Of a stretch of DNA of 40,814 nt, positions 30,998 to 39,061 are shown in pieces. The DNA comes from Bacteroidales bacterium. Its GTDB lineage: Bacteria > Bacteroidota > Bacteroidia > Bacteroidales > UBA932. Every line of letters starts with the position of its first letter. The first letter of the stretch is position 1. Under the pieces are notes generated by a model. The model saw only the letters and a list, made by a program, of their open reading frames with translations, made no database searches and was not told the DNA's origin. Both the position numbers and the translations under genes were made by a program. The DNA is taken from contig JAFYZX010000082.1 in NCBI GenBank assembly GCA_017548505.1, positions 1-40,814 on the forward strand. The letters are read 5' to 3'.

Positions 30998-31906
30998 ATG
31001 GAAAAGAATCCGGTAAAAGACTCCTACAAAAAGCTTTACGCCCTTTCCAAGGGAATGGATAATTGCGTGGTATCTACCCTTGAAGAATATGCACAAAGCG
31101 CTTCTGCAAGAAAGAAAGCCAAAGACAGGGTAGATCTTGTAGTGTGCGGAGAACAGTTTCCGGACGTCTCTTCCCTCCATCTTGGAAAAAGCTTTTCTTC
31201 CGCCCTCGTTTCTTCCGGAGAAAACATCCCGGTGGAGCTGATCGGCGCTATCAAAAAGCAAAGGAATTTCTGCGTCATCGGATTGCAGAAGTATCTCTTC
31301 CTGCCGGATATGGACATCGCCCTGAGCAGCTGCGGGTTCGAAACGCTGAATCTCGGAACTCTCAGAGACGACATGACGGCCTGCGAGCCTCTGCTGCGAA
31401 ACGTCAAGTACGTATTTCTGGATATGAACTGCATCAAGCACGCGGACTATCCATGGAGCGGGAACGCCAACCCTAACGGATTCTATTCCAATGAAATCTG
31501 CCAGATAGCAAGATACATCGGCTTTTCCTGCGACCTCAAAGCGGTGTTCCTGTACGGAATCCCGGAGAAGAGATGCCCTAAGGTTTGCGCCAATATGGCC
31601 GCCCAGACAGCCTGGCACATCGCGGATGCGGTTGCAAACAACATCAAGGAAGATCCCGCCACAGAAAAGAAAAAGGGCAAGCTTTCCTCACAATTTGAAC
31701 ACAGAATTGTGGACTTTATGTCTCACGGAGATACTCTTACCTTCATAAACAGCACAGTTACAGGCAGATGGTGGATGGAGGTTCCGGTTGTAAAAAAGAA
31801 CACCACGGAACTTGTTCCATGTTCCCTTTCAGATTATAACGCGGCTACCGAGTCCCAGGTACCTATCCGCTGGCTGTTTTATTACAACAAATACAATACT
31901 CTGTAA
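30998..31906 (+). CDS. Degenerate arginase/formimidoylglutamase-family protein
   Basis: The 302-residue product matches the second half of the ureohydrolase-like family that sits beside topA in many Bacteroidota. It has a FLDMNCIKHADYPWSGNANPNGFYSNEICQIARYIG block (compare S-F-D-I-S-A-I-R-Q-S-D-A-P...NGFYGEEACQIARYAG) and a C-terminal GRWWMEVP...LVPCSLSDYNAATESQVPIRW block. The manganese-binding GGGH and D-x-H-x-D motifs are absent: roughly 100 N-terminal residues of the family are missing and the SIDAKFDL-type segment reads VCGEQFPDV. Hydrolytic activity is therefore unlikely. A structural or binding role linked to topA is possible but unproven. Family comparison is from memory. Confidence 0.75.
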   Translation: MEKNPVKDSYKKLYALSKGMDNCVVSTLEEYAQSASARKKAKDRVDLVVCGEQFPDVSSLHLGKSFSSALVSSGENIPVELIGAIKKQRNFCVIGLQKYLFLPDMDIALSSCGFETLNLGTLRDDMTACEPLLRNVKYVFLDMNCIKHADYPWSGNANPNGFYSNEICQIARYIGFSCDLKAVFLYGIPEKRCPKVCANMAAQTAWHIADAVANNIKEDPATEKKKGKLSSQFEHRIVDFMSHGDTLTFINSTVTGRWWMEVPVVKKNTTELVPCSLSDYNAATESQVPIRWLFYYNKYNTL

Positions 31907-31921
31907 CATTTCTTAATTTTA

Positions 31922-31953
31922 TTTGCTGTTTTTGTTCAAAAATTATATTTTTG
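31922..31953 (+). promoter_or_regulatory. Promoter of the Lrp/AsnC-type regulator gene
   Basis: TTTG (31922-31925), 20 bases, TATTTTTG (31946-31953): a full match to the Bacteroidetes consensus, ending 37 bases before the ATG at 31991. It is the clearest promoter in the window and implies that the regulator is transcribed independently of topA. Confidence 0.75.
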
Positions 31954-31990
31954 CAATATAGCGTTGGCAAAACAATAAATTTTGAACTAT

Positions 31991-32509
31991 ATGGCAAAGT
32001 ACCAAATCGACGAAACCGACCAGAAAATCCTTTCTGCCCTGGTAAAGAACGCCAGGACTCCGTTCCTGGAAATCGCCCGCGAGTGCGGAGTGTCCGGAGC
32101 TGCTATTCATCAGAGGTTCAAGAAGATGGAGTCTCTGGGCATTATCACCGGATCCCGTCTGCTCGTAAAGCCGGCCACTCTCGGTCTTGACGTTTGCGCT
32201 TTTGTAGAGGTAAATCTCTCCCCGGTTAACAAGTATCCTGAGGTAATTGAGGCTCTTAGAAAGATTCCTGAGGTTGTCGAGTGTCATTTCGTAACCGGAA
32301 GGCACACTCTGCTTCTGAAGATGTATTGCTTCAACCACGACCACCTGCTGGATATCCTGATCAACACCATCCAGAACATTCCTAGCGTACAGGATACGGA
32401 AACCCTCGTTTCCCTGGATCAGGCAATTGAACGCCAGGTATGGGTGAAAGACCATCCTGAAGAGAAAGGCTATCACCGCAAGGACAAGAAATCAAGGAGA
32501 AAGTCCTAA
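31991..32509 (+). CDS. Lrp/AsnC family transcriptional regulator
   Basis: The 172-residue product begins MAKYQIDETDQKILSALVKNARTP. It has an N-terminal winged helix-turn-helix (about 5-55, FLEIARECGVSGAAIHQRFKKMESLGII) and a C-terminal RAM/AsnC ligand-binding domain (about 70-150, with VVECHFVTGRHTLLLKMYC), which normally binds an amino acid and drives oligomerisation. A basic tail (YHRKDKKSRRKS) follows. Targets and ligand are unknown. The ATG at 31991 is favoured over a TTG nine bases earlier. The stop overlaps the ispD stop by 4 bases on the other strand, leaving no room for a separate terminator. Confidence 0.92.
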   Translation: MAKYQIDETDQKILSALVKNARTPFLEIARECGVSGAAIHQRFKKMESLGIITGSRLLVKPATLGLDVCAFVEVNLSPVNKYPEVIEALRKIPEVVECHFVTGRHTLLLKMYCFNHDHLLDILINTIQNIPSVQDTETLVSLDQAIERQVWVKDHPEEKGYHRKDKKSRRKS

Positions 32510-33198
32510 ACTGAAGAAAGAAGGCGGGCGGCAAAAGCCAGATCCTCCGGATTTGTGATTTTAATGTTGGACCTGCTTCCTTCTATCGTATCGAAACTGT
32601 AACCGCTACTCTCCATTACGCTCGCGTCATCCGTGAACAGTGGGGAGTACGGTTTTTTATATGCCAGCTTAAGGCGGGTGGAGTCAAAAACCTGCGGAGT
32701 CTGGACCAGAAGATAGTCTTCCCTGGTTACCGGAGTTGTGCCCGTGATTTCTCCTCCTTCAGAATAAACCTTCCGGCGCATTGATTCAACGACATTCAGA
32801 ACAGGAATAACGCCGGCGCACTTGTCTGTAAGCGGATAAGTCAAGAGCCTGTTAATAAGATCCACAGGCACAATCGGACGGACTCCGTCATGAACAGCAA
32901 CCACAGCCCCGTCCGGAATTATGTCCAGAGCCGCCCTTACGGAATGAAAGCGGGTAAGGCCTCCGGCAACTATTGTGTGAGGCACCGCGGATCCGCTTCT
33001 GTTAAAGGTCTCTTTCCACTCCTCGATGTGAGAAGATGGCAACACAAGCACGATTTTTACCGGGATATCCAGGCCGGAAAAAAGCTCCAGCGTCCTCAAA
33101 AGTATGGGTTTACCGTCAAGGGCGAGAAACTGTTTGGGAACGCGGGCCTTCATCCTTTTCCCGACCCCTCCGGCAGTGATTACCGCATAGTATTCCAT
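32506..33198 (-). CDS. ispD: 2-C-methyl-D-erythritol 4-phosphate cytidylyltransferase
   Basis: IspD makes CDP-methylerythritol in the MEP isoprenoid pathway, which feeds undecaprenyl phosphate and quinones. The 230-residue product begins MEYYAVITAGGVGKRMKARVPKQFL, the nucleotidyltransferase signature with the Arg and Lys that bind CTP. It also has VVAVHDGVRPIV, the GTTPVTREDYLLVQTPQ segment, and FTDDASVMESSGY, where the Asp binds metal and substrate. A TTG six bases upstream is in frame, but the ATG at 33198 is preferred. A TAATTTTG box lies at 33218-33225 (minus). It is convergent with the Lrp-type gene and divergent from purH. Confidence 0.95.
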   Translation of the reverse strand: MEYYAVITAGGVGKRMKARVPKQFLALDGKPILLRTLELFSGLDIPVKIVLVLPSSHIEEWKETFNRSGSAVPHTIVAGGLTRFHSVRAALDIIPDGAVVAVHDGVRPIVPVDLINRLLTYPLTDKCAGVIPVLNVVESMRRKVYSEGGEITGTTPVTREDYLLVQTPQVFDSTRLKLAYKKPYSPLFTDDASVMESSGYSFDTIEGSRSNIKITNPEDLAFAARLLSSV

Positions 33199-33217
33199 TT
33201 GCAAATTTTTAACACGG

Positions 33218-33255
33218 CAAAATTATAAAAATTGGGCCGATTTTTCTTAATTTTG
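33218..33255. promoter_or_regulatory. Divergent -7 elements of ispD (-) and purH (+)
   Basis: TAATTTTG occurs on the minus strand at 33218-33225 facing ispD and again on the plus strand at 33248-33255 facing purH, both matching TAnnTTTG and both about 20-25 bases from their start codons. No purine-riboswitch-like structure is visible in the short purH leader. Confidence 0.45.
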
Positions 33256-33279
33256 TGGTTAGCCAAAAAGTCTCGGATT

Positions 33280-34797
33280 GTGAAACAGATCAAGAAAGCT
33301 CTTATCTCCGTCTATAACAAGGACGGTATCATTGAGATAGCATCTTTGCTCCATAGAGAAGGTGTGGAAATCCTGTCCACAGGAGGTACCGCATCCTTTC
33401 TGGAAGAGGCCGGAATTCCCGTTTCCAGGGTAGAGGACCTGACACATTACCCTTCCATTCTGGGAGGCCGTGTAAAGACCCTCCACCCGGCGGTTTTCGG
33501 AGGAATTCTGGGCCGCAGGGACAATCCTTCGGACCAGGAAGAGTTCTCAAAATTCGCCATAGAGCCAATAGACCTTGTCATCGTAGATCTGTATCCGTTT
33601 GAGGAATATGTGGAAAAGGGGGCATCCCGCCAGGAAATAATCGAGAAGATTGACATAGGCGGAATATCCCTGATAAGAGCCGCGGCTAAAAACTACAACG
33701 ATGTGGTGATTGTTCCGTCCAAGGCCCAGTACGGATACCTGCTTAACCTGCTGAAAGAGCAAGACTGCTCCACCAACATGCGCCAGAGGGAATATCTTGC
33801 AGCCAAGGCGTTTGAGGTTTCTTCCTCATACGACAGCGCTATTTTCAACTGGTTTAACGAGAGCATAAAAGCTCCCGCCTTCAACAAGGTCATAAAGGAA
33901 TCCCGTCCTCTGCGATATGGAGAAAATCCTCACCAGGCCGGAGTTTATTTCGGAGCCAAGGACAGTCTCCCGGAGCAGATTCACGGAAAGGAACTTTCCC
34001 ACAACAACCTGCTGGATGTAGAAGCGGCAATAGAGCTTATCGGCGATTTTTCAGAGACAACCGTAGCGATTATAAAGCACAACAATGCCTGCGGATGCGC
34101 AAGCGCCCCTACTCCGCTCGAGGCCTGGACAAAGGCCCTGGCCGGGGATCCGGTGTCCGCCTTCGGAGGCATAATAGTGACAAACGCCCCTGTGGAAAAG
34201 GATGTCGCCGAGGAAATGAACAAGATTTTCTTTGAGGTCGTGATAGCTCCTTCCTACAGCGGGGAGGCTCTGGAAATCCTCAAGTCCAAGAAGAACCGCA
34301 TTATCCTGGTAAACAAGGGCGTGGCTCTTCCAAAGACAAAGTTCCGCAGCCTTCTGGGAGGAGTTCTGCAGCAGGAAAGGGACACCTATTCGGAAACTGC
34401 GGACGATCTCAAGACGGTAACCCTTCTGGCTCCTGAAGGAGACAAGGTGGAAGACCTTCTGTTTGCCAACAAGCTGGTGAAGCACTCCAAGTCCAACGCC
34501 ATAGTTCTGGCAAAAGGCAAGCAGCTGATCGCCAGCGGAGTGGGACAGACATCCAGAGTGGACGCCCTAAAGCAGGCAATCCAGAAAGCCCACAGTTTCG
34601 GTTTCAGCACCGAGGGCGCAGTTATGGCTTCCGACGCATTCTTCCCGTTCAAGGATTGTGTCGGGATAGCGTTTGAGAACGGCATAAGAACTGTAATCCA
34701 GCCGGGCGGATCAATCCGTGACAACGAGAGTGTGGATTTCTGCAATGAGCACGGAGTCGCTATGGTAATGACCGGCATAAGACATTTCAAACATTGA
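33280..34797 (+). CDS. purH: Bifunctional AICAR formyltransferase/IMP cyclohydrolase
   Basis: PurH catalyses the last two steps to IMP. The 505-residue product has the N-terminal cyclohydrolase (MGS-like) domain, with SVYNKDGI, STGGTASFLEEAGI, HYPSILGGRVKTLHPAVFGGIL and DLVIVDLYPF. The C-terminal transformylase domain contains RYGENPHQAGVYF, KHNNACGCASA (catalytic Lys-His) and DAFFPFKDCV. Translation probably starts at GTG 33280 (reading as MKQIKKALISVYNKDG). The longer frame from TTG 33232 includes the TAATTTTG promoter box and gives an atypical N-terminus. It stands directly ahead of mreB, the usual Bacteroidota order, with 19 bases between. Confidence 0.95.
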   Translation: MKQIKKALISVYNKDGIIEIASLLHREGVEILSTGGTASFLEEAGIPVSRVEDLTHYPSILGGRVKTLHPAVFGGILGRRDNPSDQEEFSKFAIEPIDLVIVDLYPFEEYVEKGASRQEIIEKIDIGGISLIRAAAKNYNDVVIVPSKAQYGYLLNLLKEQDCSTNMRQREYLAAKAFEVSSSYDSAIFNWFNESIKAPAFNKVIKESRPLRYGENPHQAGVYFGAKDSLPEQIHGKELSHNNLLDVEAAIELIGDFSETTVAIIKHNNACGCASAPTPLEAWTKALAGDPVSAFGGIIVTNAPVEKDVAEEMNKIFFEVVIAPSYSGEALEILKSKKNRIILVNKGVALPKTKFRSLLGGVLQQERDTYSETADDLKTVTLLAPEGDKVEDLLFANKLVKHSKSNAIVLAKGKQLIASGVGQTSRVDALKQAIQKAHSFGFSTEGAVMASDAFFPFKDCVGIAFENGIRTVIQPGGSIRDNESVDFCNEHGVAMVMTGIRHFKH

Positions 34798-34816
34798 AAG
34801 AAAAGTTAAGAAAAAT

Positions 34817-35848
34817 ATGGCATTTTCATTTTTGACACAGGAACTTGCAATCGACCTCGGAACGGCCAACACCGTCATCTTCATGAAAGACAAGATTGTG
34901 GTCGATGAGCCTTCTATCATCGCGATAGACATGAACACGAAAAAGCCTATGGCCATTGGTAACCAGGCCAGGCTGATGCACGGGAGAACGAATCCTAACA
35001 TCAAGACAATCAGACCAATGAAGGATGGCGTCATCGCAGACTTCCAGGCTGCCGAGCACATGATCAGGGGATTCATCAAGATGATAAACAGCAAGAGGAC
35101 CTCCCTGTTCACCCCTAACCTGAGGATCGTGATCGCCATTCCAAGCGGCAGTACCGAGGTGGAAACCAGAGCCGTAAGGGATGCCGCCGAGCATTCCGGG
35201 GGAAGAGACGTGTACATCCTCCTTGAGCCGATGGCGGCAGCCATAGGTATAGGACTGGATGTGGAGAAACCTTCCGGACACATGGTTGTGGATATAGGAG
35301 GCGGAACCACCGAATGTGCCGTTATTTCTCTGGGAGGCATCGTGTGGAACGAAAGTCTCAAGGTTGCCGGAGATGTATTTACCTCCGACATCCAGCAGTA
35401 TATGCGCCAGCAATACAACATTAAAATCGGAGAAATCACCGCAGAGCAGATAAAGATTGCAGTCGGCGCGGCCCTTCCTGAACTGGAAACTCCACCGGAG
35501 CCATTCGTGGTAAGAGGCCCGAACCTTATGACCGCCTATCCTGTGGACGTTCCTGTAACTTCCATGGAGATAGCCCATTGCCTTGACAAGTCCCTGGCAA
35601 AGCTCGAAGTAACCATCATTAAGGTTCTGGAGCAGACACCTCCTGAGCTTTATGCCGATATCGTGAAGGAAGGCATCTACCTCAGCGGCGGTGGAGCCCT
35701 TATCCGCGGTCTGGACAAGAGGCTTTCAGACAAGCTGAAGATTCCGTTCCACGTTGCCGAGGATCCTCTGAGAGCAGTTGCAAGAGGAACCAACACCGCG
35801 CTGAAGAATCTTGCAAAGAGACGCTTCCTCCCTTACCTGATGAGATAA
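34817..35848 (+). CDS. mreB: Rod shape-determining protein MreB
   Basis: MreB is the bacterial actin that guides lateral wall synthesis. The 343-residue product has the actin-fold nucleotide motifs: LAIDLGTANTVIFMKDKIVVDEPS (phosphate 1, about 11-34), VDIGGGTTECAVISLGGIV (phosphate 2, about 160-178), and the adenosine segment LSGGGALIRGLDKRLS (about 294-309). The N-terminal MAFSFLTQEL is short and could form the amphipathic membrane-binding tip. The length and motifs are normal, and the organism is therefore expected to be rod-shaped or short-rod. It heads mreBCD-mrdA-rodA. Confidence 0.98.
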   Translation: MAFSFLTQELAIDLGTANTVIFMKDKIVVDEPSIIAIDMNTKKPMAIGNQARLMHGRTNPNIKTIRPMKDGVIADFQAAEHMIRGFIKMINSKRTSLFTPNLRIVIAIPSGSTEVETRAVRDAAEHSGGRDVYILLEPMAAAIGIGLDVEKPSGHMVVDIGGGTTECAVISLGGIVWNESLKVAGDVFTSDIQQYMRQQYNIKIGEITAEQIKIAVGAALPELETPPEPFVVRGPNLMTAYPVDVPVTSMEIAHCLDKSLAKLEVTIIKVLEQTPPELYADIVKEGIYLSGGGALIRGLDKRLSDKLKIPFHVAEDPLRAVARGTNTALKNLAKRRFLPYLMR

Positions 35849-35860
35849 TCTCTCCGGCAG

Positions 35861-36736
35861 ATGAAACTTCCTCCGCTGATCTACAACTCCATAGGGAAGT
35901 TCCTGGTCTTCGCGGCTCTGGAGACCGTATGCCTGCTGCTGATCGTAAGAAACAGCACCGTGCAGAGTTCCAGAGTCATGGAGGGGGTACGCTCTGTCCA
36001 GTCTTTCTTCTGGGAAAAGAGCGAAGCCGTTAAAAGCTACACGGCCTTGCGGGGCACAAACAAGGCTCTTATTGAAGAAAACGCAAGGCTGGCAGAGCAG
36101 AACGCCAGGCTAAGGGAATTTATTATCCGCAGCCAAGGAGAAGGCAAACTGGAGGAAATCTCAGAACAGATAAAGGGAAATGTCGGAGACTCCGCCCTTT
36201 CAAACTACTCGTTCACCTTGGCAAAGGTCATCAAGAACACTCTCAACACCACTCACAACTACCTGATTATAGACAAGGGAGAAAATGACGGGGTAACTGA
36301 AGACCTTGGAGTTATGACGCCAAGCGGAGTGGTTGGAATTATCCGCGGGGCAGGTCCGCGTTTCAGCTATGTGATGAGTCTTCTGAGCCTCCGCCAGAGC
36401 ATTAGCGCAAAACTTGGAAGAAGCGCCGGTCTGGGTACCCTCAAGTGGGAGGGCGGAAGCATCCGCAGGGCCTATCTTACGGAAGTGGCCCTGAACACCG
36501 AGGTGCAGAAGGGAGACACGGTTTTCACCAGCGGCAACTCGTCTTTCTTTCCTCCGGACATACCGGTTGGCAAGGCTCTTGGCTACACCATCGAGGACGG
36601 GATGTACAAAAGGGTGGAAGTGGAACTGCTTCAGGACTTCTCAAGCCTTGACTATGTGATAGTTATAAGGAACCAGAACAAGAGGGAGATTGATTCTCTC
36701 TCCGCGATAAACAATTCTTACCTGGAGAAAAAGTAG
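35861..36736 (+). CDS. mreC: Rod shape-determining protein MreC
   Basis: The 291-residue product has one N-terminal membrane helix (about 11-29, IGKFLVFAALETVCLLLIV), a coiled coil (about 55-88, LIEENARLAEQNARLREFI) and a periplasmic beta-domain pair containing NYLIIDKGENDGVTEDLGVMTPSGVVGII and GDTVFTSGNSSFFPPDIPVGKALGY, both family signatures. MreC bridges MreB inside the cell and PBP2 outside and switches PBP2-RodA to its active state. It is 12 bases after mreB and 1 base before mreD, so all are co-transcribed. Confidence 0.96.
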   Translation: MKLPPLIYNSIGKFLVFAALETVCLLLIVRNSTVQSSRVMEGVRSVQSFFWEKSEAVKSYTALRGTNKALIEENARLAEQNARLREFIIRSQGEGKLEEISEQIKGNVGDSALSNYSFTLAKVIKNTLNTTHNYLIIDKGENDGVTEDLGVMTPSGVVGIIRGAGPRFSYVMSLLSLRQSISAKLGRSAGLGTLKWEGGSIRRAYLTEVALNTEVQKGDTVFTSGNSSFFPPDIPVGKALGYTIEDGMYKRVEVELLQDFSSLDYVIVIRNQNKREIDSLSAINNSYLEKK

Positions 36737-36737
36737 G

Positions 36738-37247
36738 ATGAATACTTTCAAGTACATATTCGGATTTGTGGTGATTCTCGTCCTGCAGCTTCTCTGCTCG
36801 GAATTCATCAATCTCTGGCCGATACTGTACATTGCAGTCATTCCCCTTCTGGTGATTCTGCTGCCCCCGGACACCAGCACCTATCTTGTAATGCTGTGCG
36901 GGTTTGCCATAGGCCTTCTTACGGACGCCCTCAGCGACGGAATCCTGGGGCTCAACGCCGCCTGCTGCACCCTGCTTGCCGCATGCCGCAACCTGATAAC
37001 CCGGCCTATGAGAAGGTATGATATCCAGACTGAAGAGATGGACCTTAACTACGGGGAATTCCGTCCGGGAAAACTTGTTATGCTGCTTCTGGCAAGCTAT
37101 CTCATATTCTTCATACCTTACGTTCTCATAGACGGACCTATGGGAAAAGGCGTCCTGTATCTTTCGCTGAGGATTATTCTCAATGTAGCCGTTAACGTGG
37201 TTATAGCATATCTTCTGGTAAGGCTATGGATAAGAAGGTTTTTCTGA
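36738..37247 (+). CDS. mreD: Rod shape-determining protein MreD
   Basis: The 169-residue product is a small membrane protein with about five helices, for example YIFGFVVILVLQLLCSEFI, LYIAVIPLLVILL and LLLASYLIFFIPYVLI. Family identity rests on size, hydrophobicity and position between mreC and mrdA, together with the GLLTDALSDGILGLNAA segment, which matches the G-x-x-x-D...G-x-x-A pattern of MreD. It belongs to the elongasome. Its 3' end overlaps the mrdA start by 22 bases, so translation of the two is probably coupled. Confidence 0.9.
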   Translation: MNTFKYIFGFVVILVLQLLCSEFINLWPILYIAVIPLLVILLPPDTSTYLVMLCGFAIGLLTDALSDGILGLNAACCTLLAACRNLITRPMRRYDIQTEEMDLNYGEFRPGKLVMLLLASYLIFFIPYVLIDGPMGKGVLYLSLRIILNVAVNVVIAYLLVRLWIRRFF

Positions 37248-39061
37248 TCTCGGGCATTGTAATCGTTGCTTTGTGCCTGGCCGCCAGGCTCTTCTATCTT
37301 CAGCTTATAGACGAGCGCTACAAGGTCAACGCCAACAACAACGCCCTGCTTTACCAGACAAAATATCCGGCCAGGGGAGAAATCAAGGACCGTAACGGAA
37401 ACACCCTGGTGGGCAACAAGACCACCTACGACATTATGGTCACCCCGATAGATCTGCAGGAGTTCGACACCGTGGATTTCTGCGCGACTTTCCGCGTGGA
37501 TATAGATAACGTAAGGAAAAAGCTCAAGTACTACAGGGATAACCGCCGCAAGATCGGATACCAGACTTTTACCTTCATAAAGCAGGTTCCGAGCGAATAC
37601 TACAGCCACTTTGCCGAAAAGGCATACAAGTTCCCGGGGTTCTACGCCATAAGCAGGACTGCGCGCGTATATCCCTACGAGGCAGGTGCCAGCCTTTACG
37701 GCTACATAAACGAGGCAGACTCGGCCTATCTGGCCAACAACCCTGAATACCGCAGGGGAGACTATGTGGGAATCACGGGAATTGAGCGTTCCTACGAGGA
37801 TGTGCTGAGGGGGAAAAAGGGCTATAACATTATGGTCCGCGATGTCCACAACCGCATACGCCAGAGTTTCCGAAACGGAGAAATGGACGTGGAGGCCGAG
37901 CCGGGGCGTGACCTTGTGGCTTCCATAGACGGCCCGCTGCAGCAATACGGAGAGCGCCTTATGGCCAACAAGGTCGGGAGCATAGTGGCCATAGAACCTT
38001 CCACCGGAGAAATCCTTGCAATCGTTTCCGCCCCGGGGCTTACCACGGAAGACCTTTCCAACATACGCAAAGAGTACGGACGGCTTGCAACGGACCCTTA
38101 CAAGCCTATATTCAACCGCGCCGTGATGAGCGCCTATCCTCCGGGCAGCGTGTTCAAGACAGTCAATGCCCTGGTTGCCCAGCAGATGGGAGTAATCACC
38201 CCGGAAACCCGCTTCTCCTGCTCCAGGGGATTCTACTACTCCGGCGGAAAGATGGGATGCCACGGACACCGCAGCCCGCTTAACCTGAAAGAGTCCATTA
38301 TGATGAGCTGCAACGCCTACTATGCCAACGTGTTCAGGGCCATGATGAAGAATCCGGACCATCAGCCAATTGGAGAGGCATTCGATTACTGGAAGGAGCA
38401 GGTTATGAAATTCGGCATAGGCACAAAGCTCGGCAGCGATTTCCCGTCCGAGCTTCAGGGCAACCTGCCGTCCACCAAGAATTACGACAAGATTCACGGC
38501 AAGGGAAAGTGGAACGCCTTCAACATTCTTTCTCTGGCTATCGGCCAGGGAGAAGTTGGAGCCACTCCGCTCCAGATCGCAAACGTTGCCGCAATCATTG
38601 CAAACCGCGGCTATTACATCATCCCTCACCTGATAAAGAACGCCCCGGATTCCCTTCGCAGAGCCAAATACACTGAAAAACACTGGGTGGGAGTGGACCG
38701 TGAGCATTTTGAACCGGTGATAGAAGGTATGTACCTTTCTGTCAATGCCCCTGCTGGCACCGGTGGAACATCGCGGAGAGCCCACATGGAAGACATAGAC
38801 ATCTGCGGCAAGACGGGAACTGCACAAAATCCTCACGGAAGAGACAATTCCGTCTTCATGTGCTTTGCCCCAAAGGAAAATCCAAAGATTGCAGTCTGCG
38901 TCTATCTGGAAAACTCCGGGGCCGGAGGAACCTGGGCGGCACCCGTGGCATCCCTCATCGTTGAAAAATACCTTAAGGGAGAAGTCTCCCGCAAGGATCT
39001 TGAGCAATATGTGGAGGGTGCCAACCTCAAGGCTAACGTACCTGTTAAACGGAAGAAATGA
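37226..39061 (+). CDS. mrdA: Penicillin-binding protein 2 (elongation-specific transpeptidase)
   Basis: The 611-residue product is a class B PBP: one N-terminal membrane helix (about 5-24), a pedestal domain with TKYPARGEIKDRNGNTLVGNKTTYDI, and a transpeptidase domain with S308-V-F-K311, the SCN variant of the SxN motif in IMMSCNAYYANV, and a KTG in CGKTGTAQNPHGRDN. It crosslinks new glycan made by RodA during elongation. The start overlaps mreD by 22 bases, and the end overlaps rodA by 4 (ATGA). The length is typical. Confidence 0.96.
   Translation: MDKKVFLISGIVIVALCLAARLFYLQLIDERYKVNANNNALLYQTKYPARGEIKDRNGNTLVGNKTTYDIMVTPIDLQEFDTVDFCATFRVDIDNVRKKLKYYRDNRRKIGYQTFTFIKQVPSEYYSHFAEKAYKFPGFYAISRTARVYPYEAGASLYGYINEADSAYLANNPEYRRGDYVGITGIERSYEDVLRGKKGYNIMVRDVHNRIRQSFRNGEMDVEAEPGRDLVASIDGPLQQYGERLMANKVGSIVAIEPSTGEILAIVSAPGLTTEDLSNIRKEYGRLATDPYKPIFNRAVMSAYPPGSVFKTVNALVAQQMGVITPETRFSCSRGFYYSGGKMGCHGHRSPLNLKESIMMSCNAYYANVFRAMMKNPDHQPIGEAFDYWKEQVMKFGIGTKLGSDFPSELQGNLPSTKNYDKIHGKGKWNAFNILSLAIGQGEVGATPLQIANVAAIIANRGYYIIPHLIKNAPDSLRRAKYTEKHWVGVDREHFEPVIEGMYLSVNAPAGTGGTSRRAHMEDIDICGKTGTAQNPHGRDNSVFMCFAPKENPKIAVCVYLENSGAGGTWAAPVASLIVEKYLKGEVSRKDLEQYVEGANLKANVPVKRKK

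Noticed and set aside
33199-33279. Purine riboswitch ahead of purH
   Set aside because: The leader after the -7 box is under 30 bases and shows no three-way junction.
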